From an uncultured Flavobacteriaceae bacterium (GTDB lineage Bacteria; Bacteroidota; Bacteroidia; Flavobacteriales; Flavobacteriaceae), in contig CANLCJ010000004.1 in assembly GCA_947489085.1 (NCBI GenBank), positions 62,001 through 126,000 on the forward strand: a stretch of DNA of 64,000 bases. Direction: 5' to 3'. The notes beneath the pieces were generated by a model that had not been told where the DNA came from, made no database searches, and saw nothing but the letters and a program-made list of their open reading frames with translations. Positions within the stretch are counted from its first letter, which is position 1. Every line of letters begins with the position of its first letter. Both the position numbers and the translations under genes were made by a program. This document shows positions 54,109 to 64,000 of the stretch, one piece after another.

Positions 54109-55356
54109 TTATTGAGCTGCTTTAATTGCTTCTACTTTAGCTTCCATTTCATTTTTCTTAGCTGTTTCATTCAATGCGCCATAAATATTCATAAGCGTGG
54201 TAGCTGCACTAAGGCTTTTAGGATTTACAGATAAAGCTTGTTCAAAGTAAGGAATTGCTTTACCATACAATCCTTTACGCTTAGCTAACAATTCGTCGTA
54301 ACGTTTGTTGTCTGCAGCACTATTACCCAAACTGTTTATTTCCTCTAAAATTGCTGGTTCAGCTTTTAAGATAACGATTCCTAAATTAATATAAGCTGCC
54401 TCATTTTTAGGATCTAACTCTATAGCTTTTTTGTAATAATTTTCAGCTTCGTCATACTCTTTTAAGTCTGTAGATGCTATTCCTAAATTGTAGAAAAGCT
54501 CTGAGTTGTTAGGATCTTGATCTATAGCTTCTTTTAAAACTTTCTTATAATTGTCTGTATCTCCTGTTTTTAAGTAAATATTAGCTTCTGCTAATATCAG
54601 ACTAAAATCTTCAGGACTTATTGCTCTCGCATCTCTAATGGCTTCTATCGCTTTTTCTGTATTGCCTTTGTTGGTGTAAATTAAGGCCACTTTCTTTACA
54701 ATATCTGCACGTACCGATTCTGATTTTTCTTGTGTAGGTTTTTTATGCGTATTCCTTGCAACAGCTCTGTTTCTAGATTTTTTATTAGCAAATAAAACTT
54801 TTAAACCTGTTGCTATATCCTCAGCATAATAAGATGTTTTGATACCCGTATACCCTAAATCTTTTAAATCGACATAAAGCTTTAAAGCGCGATCGTAATC
54901 TGGAACATTTATAGCTGAAGACGCAGCATAATATAAGTAAGATGTATCTTTTTTCTTTAAGTCGTAAGCTCTTTCAAACTGTAATGACGCTATAGCAAAC
55001 TCTTTATCTTCGAAAGACTTGTTGCCTTTAGCCAGTAAAGTACCCAACATTTCTGTTTTAAAAGCATCAACTTGTTCTTTATATACCTTTCGAGATCTAT
55101 TTAAAAGGTTTGCGCCTTTTTTTAATTCTTTATCATTACCTGCTCCGTTGGCATATAGCGCTAAACCTTTTATATAGTTGTATTTTGCTTTCAAATTATC
55201 ATCTAAATCTCCAAATTTAATTGGAGCCAAGATTTTTTTAGCATCAGCAAAGTTTGCACTTTTTACAGCCTTTTCTGCTGCTTTAAGCTCTTTCTTTTGG
55301 GCAAAAGAGAGCATACTTAGGGATATTGCAATAGCTGCTATTAACTGTTTTTTCAT
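54109..55356 (-). CDS. Exported TPR-repeat protein
   Basis: 415 residues. Signal peptide MKKQLIAAIAISLSMLSFAQ. TPR-like helices occur throughout, clearest at residues about 225-335: NTEKAIEAIRDARAIS, NSELFYNLGIASTDLKEYDEAENYYKKAIEL and NEAAYINLGIVI. It is predicted to be a periplasmic protein-interaction scaffold. It starts nine bases after gyrA and shares its transcript. This gyrase-TPR pairing recurs in flavobacteria as far as I recall. No partner is identified. Confidence 0.85.
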   Translation of the reverse strand: MKKQLIAAIAISLSMLSFAQKKELKAAEKAVKSANFADAKKILAPIKFGDLDDNLKAKYNYIKGLALYANGAGNDKELKKGANLLNRSRKVYKEQVDAFKTEMLGTLLAKGNKSFEDKEFAIASLQFERAYDLKKKDTSYLYYAASSAINVPDYDRALKLYVDLKDLGYTGIKTSYYAEDIATGLKVLFANKKSRNRAVARNTHKKPTQEKSESVRADIVKKVALIYTNKGNTEKAIEAIRDARAISPEDFSLILAEANIYLKTGDTDNYKKVLKEAIDQDPNNSELFYNLGIASTDLKEYDEAENYYKKAIELDPKNEAAYINLGIVILKAEPAILEEINSLGNSAADNKRYDELLAKRKGLYGKAIPYFEQALSVNPKSLSAATTLMNIYGALNETAKKNEMEAKVEAIKAAQ

Positions 55357-55365
55357 TTTCTATTG

Positions 55366-57909
55366 TTATTCGTTATTGTTATCATTGGTTGTATTATCAA
55401 CACCTGTGCCATCTTCGGTTTTCGATTCATTTTCAATTATTTCTCCTTCTTCTATAACGTCTACATCATCCTCATCATGCATTACCTTAGCTACAGCAGC
55501 AATAGAATCGTTACCCTTTAAATTTATAAGTTTTACACCTTGTGTGGCCCTACCCATTACACGTAAATCCTCAACGGCCAATCGAATGGCCACACCAGAT
55601 TTATTAATAATCATTAAATCATCGTTATCGGTAACATTCTTTATAGATACTAAACCTCCTGTTTTGTCTGATATTGATATGGTTTTAACACCTTTACCTC
55701 CCCTATTTGTAATTCTGTAATCGTCTAAGCTAGAACGCTTACCATAACCATTTTCGGAAACCACAAGTATGTTACTTTCCATATCATCTACCGCTACCAT
55801 ACCAATAACCTCATCGCTATCATGTGCTAAAGTTATTCCTCTAACCCCAGATGCATTTCTTCCCATAGGGCGTGTTTTGGCTTCTTCAAATCGTATAGCT
55901 TTACCAGATTTAAGCGCTAACATTACTTGACTTTCTCCTGTAGTTAATTTAGCTTCTAGCAACTCATCATCCTCTTTAATTGTAATGGCATTAATACCAT
56001 TAGTTCTTGGTCTGGAATACTGCTCTAAAGCCGTTTTCTTTACTTGCCCTTTTTTAGTGGCCATAATTACATAATGTTTGTTTATGTAATCTTCATCTTT
56101 AAGATCCTGTGTACATATAAATGCCATAACCTTATCATCTTGCTCGATGTTTATAAGATTTTGTATCGCCCTTCCTTTAGATGTTTTAGCGCCTTCTGGA
56201 ATTTCGTATACACGCATCCAAAAACATTTTCCTTTTTGGGTAAAGAATAGCATGTATTGGTGATTGGTACCTACAAATAGATGTTCTAAGAAATCTTCGT
56301 TTCTGGTTTTAGATGCTTTTTGCCCTACACCTCCTCTATTTTGTGTTTTGTATTCTGTTAAGGATGTGCGCTTAATGTACCCTGCATGAGATATGGTAAT
56401 TACAACTTTCTCATTAGGTATCATGTCTTCAATACTTAAATCGCCTCCTGCATATTCTATAGTAGAACGTCTTTCATCTCCGTATTTATCTCGAATTACT
56501 ACCAATTCTTCTTTGATAATATTCATTCTACGGTCTTTATGCTCTAGGATGTCTTTTAGATCTGCTATTGTTTTAATAATCTCGTCGTATTCTGCACGTA
56601 ACTTGTCTTGTTCTAGACCTGTTAACTGGCGTAAACGCATTTCTACAATAGCTCTGGCTTGTATTTCAGACAATTCAAAGCGCTTTATCAAGCTTTCACG
56701 TGCCTGATCTGCATTAGATGATGCTCTAATAATTTTAATGACCTCATCAATATTATCTGATGCTATAATTAAACCTTCTAAAATATGAGCGCGTTCTTCT
56801 GCTTTTCTAAGCTCGTAAGTTGTTCTTCTAACTACAACTTCATGTCTATGCTCTACAAAATAATGTATTAAATCTTTTAAGTTTAATAATTGAGGCCTGC
56901 CATTAACAAGCGCTATATTATTTACACTAAATGAAGATTGTAAAGCAGTATACTTGTACAATTTGTTAAGTACGATATTAGGAATGGCATCTCGTTTTAA
57001 AACGTACACAATACGCATCCCTTTTCTATCAGATTCGTCACGAATTGTAGAAATACCTTCTAATTTCTTTTCATTGACTAAGTCGGCAGTTTTTTTAATC
57101 ATTTCTGCCTTATTGACCTGGTAAGGAATCTCATTTACAATAATGCATTCACGACCATTTACCTCTTCAATATTAGCCTTTCCACGAAGTACAATACGTC
57201 CTCTACCTGTTAAAAAAGCATCTTTAACGCCGTCGTAACCATATATGGTACCCCCAGTAGGGAAATCTGGTGCTTTAACGTGAGTCATCAACTCTTCTAC
57301 ATCAATATCTGTATTGTCTATATACGCTATAGTACCGTTAACCACTTCGGTTAAATTATGCGGGGGCATATTGGTAGCCATACCAACGGCAATACCAGAA
57401 GCACCATTAACTAAAAGGCCTGGTATACGCGTAGGTAAAACTGTGGGTTCCTGAAGTGTATCGTCAAAATTTAATTTATGGTCTACGGTTTCCTTATCTA
57501 TGTCGGCAAGCATTTCTTCAGAAATTTTTTGCATTCTAGCCTCTGTATAACGCATCGCTGCTGGGCTATCGCCATCTATAGAACCAAAATTCCCTTGACC
57601 ATCTACTAACATGTAACGCAAACTCCAATCTTGAGCCATACGCACCATTGCATCATAAACCGATGTATCGCCGTGTGGGTGATACTTTCCTAAAACCTCA
57701 CCTACTATCCTTGCAGATTTTTTGTGAGCCGAATTCGCTCTAACACCCAATTCATGCATACCATATAATACACGTCTGTGTACAGGTTTTAAACCATCTC
57801 TAACGTCTGGTAATGCACGAGAAACAATTACTGACATTGAATAATCAATGTAAGCAGATTTCATTTCATCTTCAATATTAATAGGTATCAGCTTTTCTCC
57901 TTCTGCCAT
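55366..57909 (-). CDS. gyrA: DNA gyrase subunit A
   Basis: 847 residues, full length. Winged-helix and tower with the active-site Tyr in [10 protein letters not shown]; quinolone-resistance region [15 protein letters not shown] with Thr at the position of E. coli Ser83 and Asp at 87. The C-terminal domain has six beta-pinwheel blades, including the gyrase box QNRGGVGQK (variant of QRRGGKG) and [10 protein letters not shown], and ends in an acidic tail ([13 protein letters not shown]). With GyrB it introduces negative supercoils using ATP. Confidence 0.97.
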   Translation of the reverse strand: MAEGEKLIPINIEDEMKSAYIDYSMSVIVSRALPDVRDGLKPVHRRVLYGMHELGVRANSAHKKSARIVGEVLGKYHPHGDTSVYDAMVRMAQDWSLRYMLVDGQGNFGSIDGDSPAAMRYTEARMQKISEEMLADIDKETVDHKLNFDDTLQEPTVLPTRIPGLLVNGASGIAVGMATNMPPHNLTEVVNGTIAYIDNTDIDVEELMTHVKAPDFPTGGTIYGYDGVKDAFLTGRGRIVLRGKANIEEVNGRECIIVNEIPYQVNKAEMIKKTADLVNEKKLEGISTIRDESDRKGMRIVYVLKRDAIPNIVLNKLYKYTALQSSFSVNNIALVNGRPQLLNLKDLIHYFVEHRHEVVVRRTTYELRKAEERAHILEGLIIASDNIDEVIKIIRASSNADQARESLIKRFELSEIQARAIVEMRLRQLTGLEQDKLRAEYDEIIKTIADLKDILEHKDRRMNIIKEELVVIRDKYGDERRSTIEYAGGDLSIEDMIPNEKVVITISHAGYIKRTSLTEYKTQNRGGVGQKASKTRNEDFLEHLFVGTNHQYMLFFTQKGKCFWMRVYEIPEGAKTSKGRAIQNLINIEQDDKVMAFICTQDLKDEDYINKHYVIMATKKGQVKKTALEQYSRPRTNGINAITIKEDDELLEAKLTTGESQVMLALKSGKAIRFEEAKTRPMGRNASGVRGITLAHDSDEVIGMVAVDDMESNILVVSENGYGKRSSLDDYRITNRGGKGVKTISISDKTGGLVSIKNVTDNDDLMIINKSGVAIRLAVEDLRVMGRATQGVKLINLKGNDSIAAVAKVMHDEDDVDVIEEGEIIENESKTEDGTGVDNTTNDNNNE

Positions 57910-58176
57910 ATTTAAATATATATTTTAGTTAGTTTCTCTAAATTTCAAAACACGCTAATATACGACTTTCGATAGCTGTAATTGTGCGTGTTTTTCGTGT
58001 TTTTAGAACAATTTATTAACAATTTTTAGCCCTACTTTAGTTAATAAGTATACAATACCGCATTTTGATTTTCTATTTTTTTTTCCTCAATTAGCATAAC
58101 TATTACATTTTAGGGTATAGTTTTTGCTCTTCGTAAAATGTTTTAGTATTTTTAATGCAGAAAGGAAAAGAACAAT

Positions 58177-60726
58177 ATGGATGATAATTTTTCTCCCAGA
58201 GTAAAAGATGTAATAGCATACAGCAAAGAGGAAGCTCTACGTCTGGGACACGATTTTATAGGTACCGAGCATTTAATGCTTGGGCTTTTAAGAGATGGCA
58301 ATGGTAAAGCAATAGATATATTAAGTGCTTTGAGTATAGATTTAAACCATTTAAGACGCAAAGTAGAAATATTAAGCCCCGCAAACCCAAATATAAGTAT
58401 CGCTTCTAACCAGAAGAAAAACTTACATTTAACACGGCAAGCAGAGCGCGCTCTAAAAACTACGTTTTTAGAAGCTAAACTATTTCAAAGTACTTCTATA
58501 AACACAGCGCATTTGTTATTGTGCATTCTTAGAAACGAAAACGACCCCACAACTAAGCTACTTAATAAACTTAAGGTAGACTACGATAATGTTAAAGAAC
58601 AATTCAAGCAAATGATTACAAACGAAAACGATTATATAGAACCTAAGGCCGAGTCGTTTCAAGACGATGATGGTAATTTAGGAGAAGAGCCTCAAAAAGA
58701 TAATATTTTTAATGCACCTTCTGGTAAATCTAACAAGAAATCTAAAACACCTGTGTTAGATAATTTTGGACGCGATTTAACAGCTTTTGCAGAGGAAGGA
58801 AAACTAGATCCTGTAGTAGGCAGAGAAGAAGAAATACAACGTGTTTCTCAAATTTTAAGCAGACGAAAGAAAAACAACCCGTTACTTATAGGTGAGCCCG
58901 GTGTTGGTAAATCTGCCATTGCAGAAGGTTTAGCACTTCGTATCGTAAAACGAAAAGTATCTCGTATTCTATTCAACAAACGTGTTGTTACACTAGATTT
59001 GGCTAGCTTAGTTGCTGGCACCAAATACAGAGGACAGTTTGAAGAACGTATGAAAGCTGTAATGAATGAGCTTGAAAAAAATGACGATGTTATTTTATTT
59101 ATAGATGAAATTCACACTATTGTTGGTGCTGGTGGTGCTACAGGAAGTTTAGATGCTTCTAACATGTTTAAGCCTGCCCTTGCAAGAGGAGAAATTCAAT
59201 GTATAGGTGCTACAACCCTAGACGAATACAGACAATACATCGAAAAAGATGGTGCCTTAGAGCGTCGTTTCCAAAAAGTAATTGTACAACCTACTACTGT
59301 TGAAGAAACCATCGAGATTCTTCATAATATTAAAGGGAAGTATGAGGAACACCATAATGTAGATTTTACTCCAGAAGCTATCGAGGCTTGTGTAAAATTA
59401 ACCAACCGTTACATGACGGATCGTTTTTTACCAGACAAAGCTATCGATGCTTTAGACGAAGCTGGATCTCGCGTACACATCACCAATATAGATGTACCAC
59501 AACAAATACTTGAATTAGAGAAAAAACTAGAGCAAGTAAGAGAAACCAAAAACTCTGTTGTTAAAAAACAAAAATACGAAGAAGCTGCTAAGCTAAGAGA
59601 TGATGAAAAACGCTTAGAGAAAGATCTTGCCATAGCCCAAGAGAAATGGGAAGAAGAAACAAAGTTACATCGTGAAGTTGTAACAGAAGACAATGTGGCA
59701 GATGTTGTATCTATGATGACGGGGATACCTGTAAATAGAATTGCGCAAACAGAAATTAACAAATTAGCAGAACTGCCCGACTTAATTAAGGGTAAAGTTA
59801 TTGGCCAAGACGAAGCTGTAGCAAAAGTTGTTAAAGCCATTCAAAGAAACAGAGCAGGATTAAAAGACCCCAACAAACCAATTGGGTCGTTTATTTTCTT
59901 AGGCCAAACAGGTGTTGGTAAAACACAATTAGCCAAGGTACTATCCCGACAGTTATTTGATAGTGAAGATTCTCTTATTAGAATTGACATGAGTGAATAC
60001 ATGGAAAAATTTGCGATTTCTAGGCTCGTTGGTGCACCTCCAGGATATGTTGGTTACGAAGAAGGCGGACAATTAACCGAAAAAGTACGCCGTAAACCTT
60101 ATTCTGTAATTCTTTTAGATGAAATTGAAAAAGCGCATCCTGATGTTTTTAATATGCTGCTTCAAGTATTAGACGATGGGCATTTAACAGACAGTTTAGG
60201 TCGTAAAATTGATTTTAGAAACACCATTATTATTATGACTTCTAATATTGGTGCCAGAAAATTAAAAGACTTTGGTACTGGTATTGGTTTTGGTACAGCA
60301 TCTCAAAAAGCTCAGGAAGATGCCAACGCACAAAAAGTGATTGAAAATGCACTTAAAAAGTCGTTTGCACCAGAATTTCTAAATAGAATTGATGACGTTG
60401 TTGTATTCAATCCGCTTGAAAAAGAAGACATCAATAAGATTATAGATATCGAACTTGAAAAGCTGTTATTAAGAATTAAAGGCCTAGGTTACGAGTTAGA
60501 TTTAACGGACCAAGCCAAGGAGTATATTGCCGATAAAGGTTTCGATAAACAATATGGTGCCAGACCGCTTAAACGTGCTATCCAAAAGTATATCGAAGAT
60601 GCTTTAGCAGAACAAATTGTATCTTCTAACCTTTCTGAAGGCGATAAAATTATTATTGATCTCGATGATAAAACTGAAGAGTTAGACATTGAAATTGAAA
60701 AAGCAGAAAAGCCTGCCGAGTCTTAG
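58177..60726 (+). CDS. clpC: Clp protease ATPase subunit ClpC
   Basis: 849 residues. Two Clp_N repeats (residues about 3-145: FSPRVKDVIAYSKEEALRLGHDFIGTEHLMLG), AAA-1 with GEPGVGKSA and LFIDEIHTIVGAG, a UVR-containing middle domain (KYEEAAKLRDDEKRLEKDL), AAA-2 with GQTGVGKTQ and LLDEIEKAHPDVFN, and a D2-small domain. The order with a UVR motif identifies ClpC; ClpA and ClpB differ in the middle. It unfolds proteins for ClpP. It is divergent from gyrA. Confidence 0.94.
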   Translation: MDDNFSPRVKDVIAYSKEEALRLGHDFIGTEHLMLGLLRDGNGKAIDILSALSIDLNHLRRKVEILSPANPNISIASNQKKNLHLTRQAERALKTTFLEAKLFQSTSINTAHLLLCILRNENDPTTKLLNKLKVDYDNVKEQFKQMITNENDYIEPKAESFQDDDGNLGEEPQKDNIFNAPSGKSNKKSKTPVLDNFGRDLTAFAEEGKLDPVVGREEEIQRVSQILSRRKKNNPLLIGEPGVGKSAIAEGLALRIVKRKVSRILFNKRVVTLDLASLVAGTKYRGQFEERMKAVMNELEKNDDVILFIDEIHTIVGAGGATGSLDASNMFKPALARGEIQCIGATTLDEYRQYIEKDGALERRFQKVIVQPTTVEETIEILHNIKGKYEEHHNVDFTPEAIEACVKLTNRYMTDRFLPDKAIDALDEAGSRVHITNIDVPQQILELEKKLEQVRETKNSVVKKQKYEEAAKLRDDEKRLEKDLAIAQEKWEEETKLHREVVTEDNVADVVSMMTGIPVNRIAQTEINKLAELPDLIKGKVIGQDEAVAKVVKAIQRNRAGLKDPNKPIGSFIFLGQTGVGKTQLAKVLSRQLFDSEDSLIRIDMSEYMEKFAISRLVGAPPGYVGYEEGGQLTEKVRRKPYSVILLDEIEKAHPDVFNMLLQVLDDGHLTDSLGRKIDFRNTIIIMTSNIGARKLKDFGTGIGFGTASQKAQEDANAQKVIENALKKSFAPEFLNRIDDVVVFNPLEKEDINKIIDIELEKLLLRIKGLGYELDLTDQAKEYIADKGFDKQYGARPLKRAIQKYIEDALAEQIVSSNLSEGDKIIIDLDDKTEELDIEIEKAEKPAES

Positions 60727-60745
60727 AACTAGAAAATCATTATAT

Positions 60746-60787
60746 AAAAAAATCCCGATTACAATTAAAGTATATCGGGATTTTTTA
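60746..60787. terminator. Rho-independent terminator, both strands
   Basis: AAAAAAATCCCGAT/ATCGGGATTTTTT stem of 13 bp with a 14-base loop. It separates clpC from the convergent lipoprotein gene. Confidence 0.9.
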
Positions 60788-60848
60788 TGACTATATGTTA
60801 CCTGAAATCAAGCTATAAGATTTATAAAACAATTATAGAAACTTGATA

Positions 60849-61778
60849 TTAATACGAAACATCAAAACTACCCTCTGTTATTTCGAATACAGGATTATCT
60901 CCTGGCAAAATGGAGGTTGCAGAAAAACTAAATGTTCCTGCAATACGCCTATTAGCTGTATCATGTTGTGTTATAGTTAGCGCACCTTCTCCCAAATTCG
61001 AATTGGTAAAAGACACATTATATTGTGCTATAGGAGGAGAAAAACCACCCAGCTCATAATCGCCAGGTACTATATTAGATTCTACAGTAATACCAATAGT
61101 TTCCATGTTACTTTTTGTGGCTACAATGCTAATATTAGACAAACCTGCCAATTCCAATAAAGTTGCATTTACAGATTCTTGATTAAAGGCAACACCATCT
61201 ACATTTGCAGAAAACATATTTCTAGCATCTCCAGTAACCAAACCAGCTCCAAAAGAAACATTACTAAACACGCCGTTGGTTAACGCTACTGTTGGTGCTT
61301 CTGGATCTGGATTAGTCCCTACAAAAGAAAATGTTCCAGATAGAGTTTGATTTTCTTGGTCGATTTCTGTTATTACGACTTCTCCTTGAGGTGTTACAAA
61401 ATCTGTAGCCGCAATCCATGTTTGTCCACTCCCATCTAAACTTGTAACGTAAGATGCGCTATTAACTTCCACTTGATTTTGAGTTACACCTAATTGATAT
61501 GTTCCTGGAGCATTACCAATTACTGTTATGGTTACAACTTCTCCTGTACTTGTTCTAATGCCTGTAATATTTATAGCATTGTCGATAACTGTTGCTACAG
61601 GGGTATCTGCTATAAAACTTTCACCATCTATAGTTACAGAGAAAGAGGCCGTTCCTGTTGGTTCTGGAAACATTTCGCTTACAGGTGCTGTTAGAGTACC
61701 TTCTTCAAATTCTTCAATATTACAAGATGCTATAGAGAAAAGCGCCAAAAAAGATCCTAAATATTTAAAAAATTTCAT
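60849..61778 (-). CDS. Lipoprotein with two DUF6252-like domains
   Basis: 309 residues from the Met at 61778; the eight extra residues of the listed start do not fit a leader. Lipobox SIASC. Two related beta domains, residues about 40-160 and 185-309: SFSVTIDGESFIADTP with PGTYQLG and LSGTFSF, then MFSANVDGVAFNQES with PGDYELG and IAGTFSF. This matches the DUF6252 pattern, duplicated. It is surface or periplasmic and the function is unknown. Monocistronic. Confidence 0.78.
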   Translation of the reverse strand: MKFFKYLGSFLALFSIASCNIEEFEEGTLTAPVSEMFPEPTGTASFSVTIDGESFIADTPVATVIDNAINITGIRTSTGEVVTITVIGNAPGTYQLGVTQNQVEVNSASYVTSLDGSGQTWIAATDFVTPQGEVVITEIDQENQTLSGTFSFVGTNPDPEAPTVALTNGVFSNVSFGAGLVTGDARNMFSANVDGVAFNQESVNATLLELAGLSNISIVATKSNMETIGITVESNIVPGDYELGGFSPPIAQYNVSFTNSNLGEGALTITQHDTANRRIAGTFSFSATSILPGDNPVFEITEGSFDVSY

Positions 61779-61876
61779 ATGTCGTTGTTTAATGTTACGC
61801 AAACATAATAATTAATATGCTTTGGCACTCTAATTATTGTATGTGTTGCTATTATTTTTTATGAGTTATAATCACT

Positions 61877-63280
61877 TTAGTCGTCGGATTGCTCATTTTT
61901 ATCTTGTCTAGGTACCCTCAGTAATAAGAGTATACCCAATACAAAAAACACTACTAAGAATAGTATAGCATTACGCATACTACCCGTTTTTTGGTCTATA
62001 GTACCATATATAATCATACCAATAACAATTCCTATTTTTTCGGCAACATCGTAAAAACTAAAATATGAGGTTGTATCTTCGGTGTCGGGCAAAAATTTAG
62101 AATACGTAGATCTCGCTAAAGATTGCACACCACCCATAACTAATCCTACCAAACTTGCCGCAATGTAAAACGATAGTGGAGTTACCATAAAATAAGCATA
62201 CACACATAAAACCACCCATAAAATATTTATAATAATTAGCGTTTTTATATTTCCTATTTTACTAGAAGTTTTAGACGTGATGTAAGCACCTAAAATTGCC
62301 ACAAGTTGTATTACTAAAATACTGGTAATAAGCCCAGTTGTTTTAGCGTCTTTACCACCCCATGCAATTTCCTCTTCTCCAAAATAGACAGCAACTAACA
62401 TTATTGTTTGTACCGCCATGCTAAATACAAAAAAGGCTGTAAGATACCGTTTTAACCTAAGGTTTTGCAACAGGTCTTGCCATACTTTTCGTAATTCTTT
62501 AAAACCGTTAAATAGGATTGAAACTGTTGCATTTTTCCCTTTGGAATGCCCTTTGGGCAACCAATAAAAAGAATATTGGCTAAATAGCGCCCACCATACA
62601 CCAACGGTTATAAAAGCATAACGCATAGCTTCTATAGAGGCTTTTTCTTTTACTGTTTTTAAAGCTTCTTCTATTTCTAAAGCCGTACCATTATCTATAA
62701 TATCTTGAGAAATAGTTAAATCGAATCCCACAACGCCAGGAAACATAACCATAATTAAATTGATAATAAGTAAAAATACACTACCGATATACCCCCATGA
62801 AAATCCTTTTGCACTTATGCTGTCTTGTTGTTCTGGATAAGCTATATCTGGCAAATACGAATTATAAAATACTAAACTGCCCCAATAACCAATAAGCCCC
62901 ATAAAATAAAACAAAAGGCTTTGGTGTATTTTTTCTGGAGTTATCTCGAACCAATATAAACCAATACAACCAGCACTACCTAAGTAACAAAAAAACTTCA
63001 AAAACGTTTTTTTATTCCCCACGTAATCTGCAATACCAGACAGTAAAGGAGATAAAAATGCTACTACTAAAAATGTAAATGCTGTTACAAAAGTAATAAG
63101 TGCTGTGCTTTTAAACTCGATACCAAAAGCAGTAACCCGCTTTATGTCTGTTAAAAACAGTGCAGAATAAAAAATAGGAAAAATTGAAGAGGCTATTGTT
63201 AGGCTGTAAACAGAATTAGCCCAATCGTAAAACGCCCAAGCATTTAATAACTTTTTACTCCCTTTTTTGAGTGATTCCAT
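61877..63280 (-). CDS. UMF1-family MFS transporter
   Basis: 467 residues, about 12 helices. Starts LLNAWAFYDWANSVYSLTIASSIFP, the signature of the UMF1/Atg22-related MFS family, with FLSPLLSGIADYVGNKK (MFS motif A-like) and FSWGYIGSVFLL. A C-terminal helix set ends with VVFFVLGILLLLRVP. The substrate is unknown; amino acid export has been shown for Atg22 relatives. It lies upstream of a terminator, in line with the M48 gene. Confidence 0.88.
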   Translation of the reverse strand: MESLKKGSKKLLNAWAFYDWANSVYSLTIASSIFPIFYSALFLTDIKRVTAFGIEFKSTALITFVTAFTFLVVAFLSPLLSGIADYVGNKKTFLKFFCYLGSAGCIGLYWFEITPEKIHQSLLFYFMGLIGYWGSLVFYNSYLPDIAYPEQQDSISAKGFSWGYIGSVFLLIINLIMVMFPGVVGFDLTISQDIIDNGTALEIEEALKTVKEKASIEAMRYAFITVGVWWALFSQYSFYWLPKGHSKGKNATVSILFNGFKELRKVWQDLLQNLRLKRYLTAFFVFSMAVQTIMLVAVYFGEEEIAWGGKDAKTTGLITSILVIQLVAILGAYITSKTSSKIGNIKTLIIINILWVVLCVYAYFMVTPLSFYIAASLVGLVMGGVQSLARSTYSKFLPDTEDTTSYFSFYDVAEKIGIVIGMIIYGTIDQKTGSMRNAILFLVVFFVLGILLLLRVPRQDKNEQSDD

Positions 63281-63310
63281 AAAAAAAGCGACCCTTTTAA
63301 TACGGTCGCT
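63281..63310 (-). terminator. Terminator of the M48 gene
   Basis: AGCGACC/GGTCGCT stem with a 10-base loop. Read on the minus strand, seven T follow. It sits between the M48 stop and the MFS start, so the two are separate units. Confidence 0.8.
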
Positions 63311-63345
63311 CTAAATGTAAACAAATATTTTTTTGCTGTATAATT

Positions 63346-64000
63346 TTATCTAAAAGATGTTACTCCAAACTTTCTCGCCTCTGCCTTAGCTCCAGGAGCC
63401 CATTTTGTTAAATTGGCAATCCTTGTATCGTTAGAAGGGTGTGTACTCATAAATTCTGGTGGTGCTTGTCCACCACTGTTAGCCTTCATTCGTTGCCATA
63501 ATTGTGCAGCCTCATCTGGGTTGTATCCTGCAATAGCCATTAAAAGTATACCTATATTATCTGCTTCGGTTTCGTGACTTCTACTAAATGGCAGCATTAC
63601 ACCAACTTGAGAGCCTATCCCATAAGCTTGATTAAACAATCCTCTTTTTTGTTCGTCTTGAATAACAACATTTCCTGCCACTGCTCCAAGTTGTTGCACC
63701 ATTCCCGCACTCATACGCTGTTGTCCATGGTTTGCAAGTGCGTGTGCCACCTCATGCCCCATTATAGCAGCTACGCCTGTTTCGTTTTGTGCTATTGGCA
63801 AAATACCTGTATAAAACACGATTTTACCACCTGGCATACACCAAGCGTTTACTGTTTCGTCGTTAACTAAATTGTATTCCCATTTGTAATTTTTTAAATA
63901 GCCTTGATTGCCATTAGCATCTAAATAGCGCTCGGCTGCTACGGCAATGCGTTGTCCTACGCGCTTTATCATTTCTGCATCTTTAGTACCAGTAATTACT
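63346..64000 (-). CDS. M48-family metalloprotease, partial
   Basis: The frame is open to the window end, so the Met at 63972 is internal and the N-terminus is outside. The zinc site HEVAHALANHG (HEXXH) and the later E-x-ETEADNIGILLMAIAGYNPDEA segment (third ligand Glu) are complete, as is the end FMSTHPSNDTRIANL. There are no membrane helices in this part, so it belongs to the soluble periplasmic M48C/BepA- or LoiP-like branch, probably a lipoprotein protease for outer-membrane protein quality control. Confidence 0.92.
   Translation of the reverse strand, partial: VITGTKDAEMIKRVGQRIAVAAERYLDANGNQGYLKNYKWEYNLVNDETVNAWCMPGGKIVFYTGILPIAQNETGVAAIMGHEVAHALANHGQQRMSAGMVQQLGAVAGNVVIQDEQKRGLFNQAYGIGSQVGVMLPFSRSHETEADNIGILLMAIAGYNPDEAAQLWQRMKANSGGQAPPEFMSTHPSNDTRIANLTKWAPGAKAEARKFGVTSFR

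Noticed and set aside
55366-57909. Quinolone-resistance substitution in GyrA
   Set aside because: Thr at the Ser83 position keeps a hydroxyl side chain and Asp87 is present. This is probably the normal state in the clade.
54109-57909. gyrA-TPR pairing as a gyrase inhibitor system
   Set aside because: The TPR protein has a clear signal peptide and is exported, so it cannot act on gyrase in the cytoplasm.

Overview
The window looks like a chromosomal segment of a low-GC, probably marine member of the Flavobacteriaceae (Bacteroidota). The evidence is the gene set: a fused CcsB-CcsA cytochrome c assembly protein, a transketolase split into two genes, the RlmD/DUF6452/DUF6048 trio, a UMF1-type MFS protein, many lipoproteins, and -7 boxes of the type TAnnTTTG. 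No rRNA, tRNA, CRISPR array or phage region was seen. Identifications come from reading motifs; no database search was run.

Positions 1-8150 form an AT-rich accessory array of toxin (effector) and immunity cassettes. Cytoplasm-start proteins without signal peptides carry part or all of one shared N-terminal domain, followed by LAS-type peptidoglycan peptidase domains (M23, or an M15/M74-like fold). Each is followed, often with overlapping start and stop codons, by a lipoprotein that is the likely periplasmic immunity protein. Several modules are broken: a frameshifted M15-like toxin, a toxin tail without a head, an immunity gene cut short by an IS3 transposase remnant, and N-domain and toxin echoes at the right edge. 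This resembles the orphan modules that lie downstream of CdiA or Rhs genes; the full-length parental effector should lie left of the window.

Positions 8180-20617 look like an exopolysaccharide locus: a response-regulator/GT2 fusion, a large GT-C-like membrane protein, a secreted Ig-like protein, a membrane-anchored GH5-like hydrolase, a GT4 glycosyltransferase, a flippase, a STAS protein, and a TPR/outer-membrane beta-barrel protein resembling polysaccharide exporters.

Positions 21048-27206 are one tight operon: receiver protein, H-NOX haem NO sensor, PAS histidine kinase, FIST (NosP-like) protein, second histidine kinase, Hpt protein, LytTR response regulator. Two different NO-sensor families with their kinases appear to feed one phosphorelay. 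Its position beside the polysaccharide locus suggests NO control of surface polysaccharide or biofilm without a c-di-GMP enzyme. This is the most interesting system in the window.

Positions 27394-64000 are mostly core genome: YifB/ComM, PAP2 phosphatase, Omp85-type barrel, transketolase, tgt, an LptF/G permease, thioredoxin-fold proteins, DUF4197, a HAD phosphatase, mscL, ccsBA, a ZIP transporter, methyltransferases (RlmL-like, RlmD), a periplasmic-sensor hybrid kinase, TM-helix channel protein, gyrA with a TPR gene, clpC, a duplicated-domain lipoprotein, UMF1 MFS transporter and a partial M48 protease. Several clear rho-independent terminators and a few flavobacterial promoters punctuate it.
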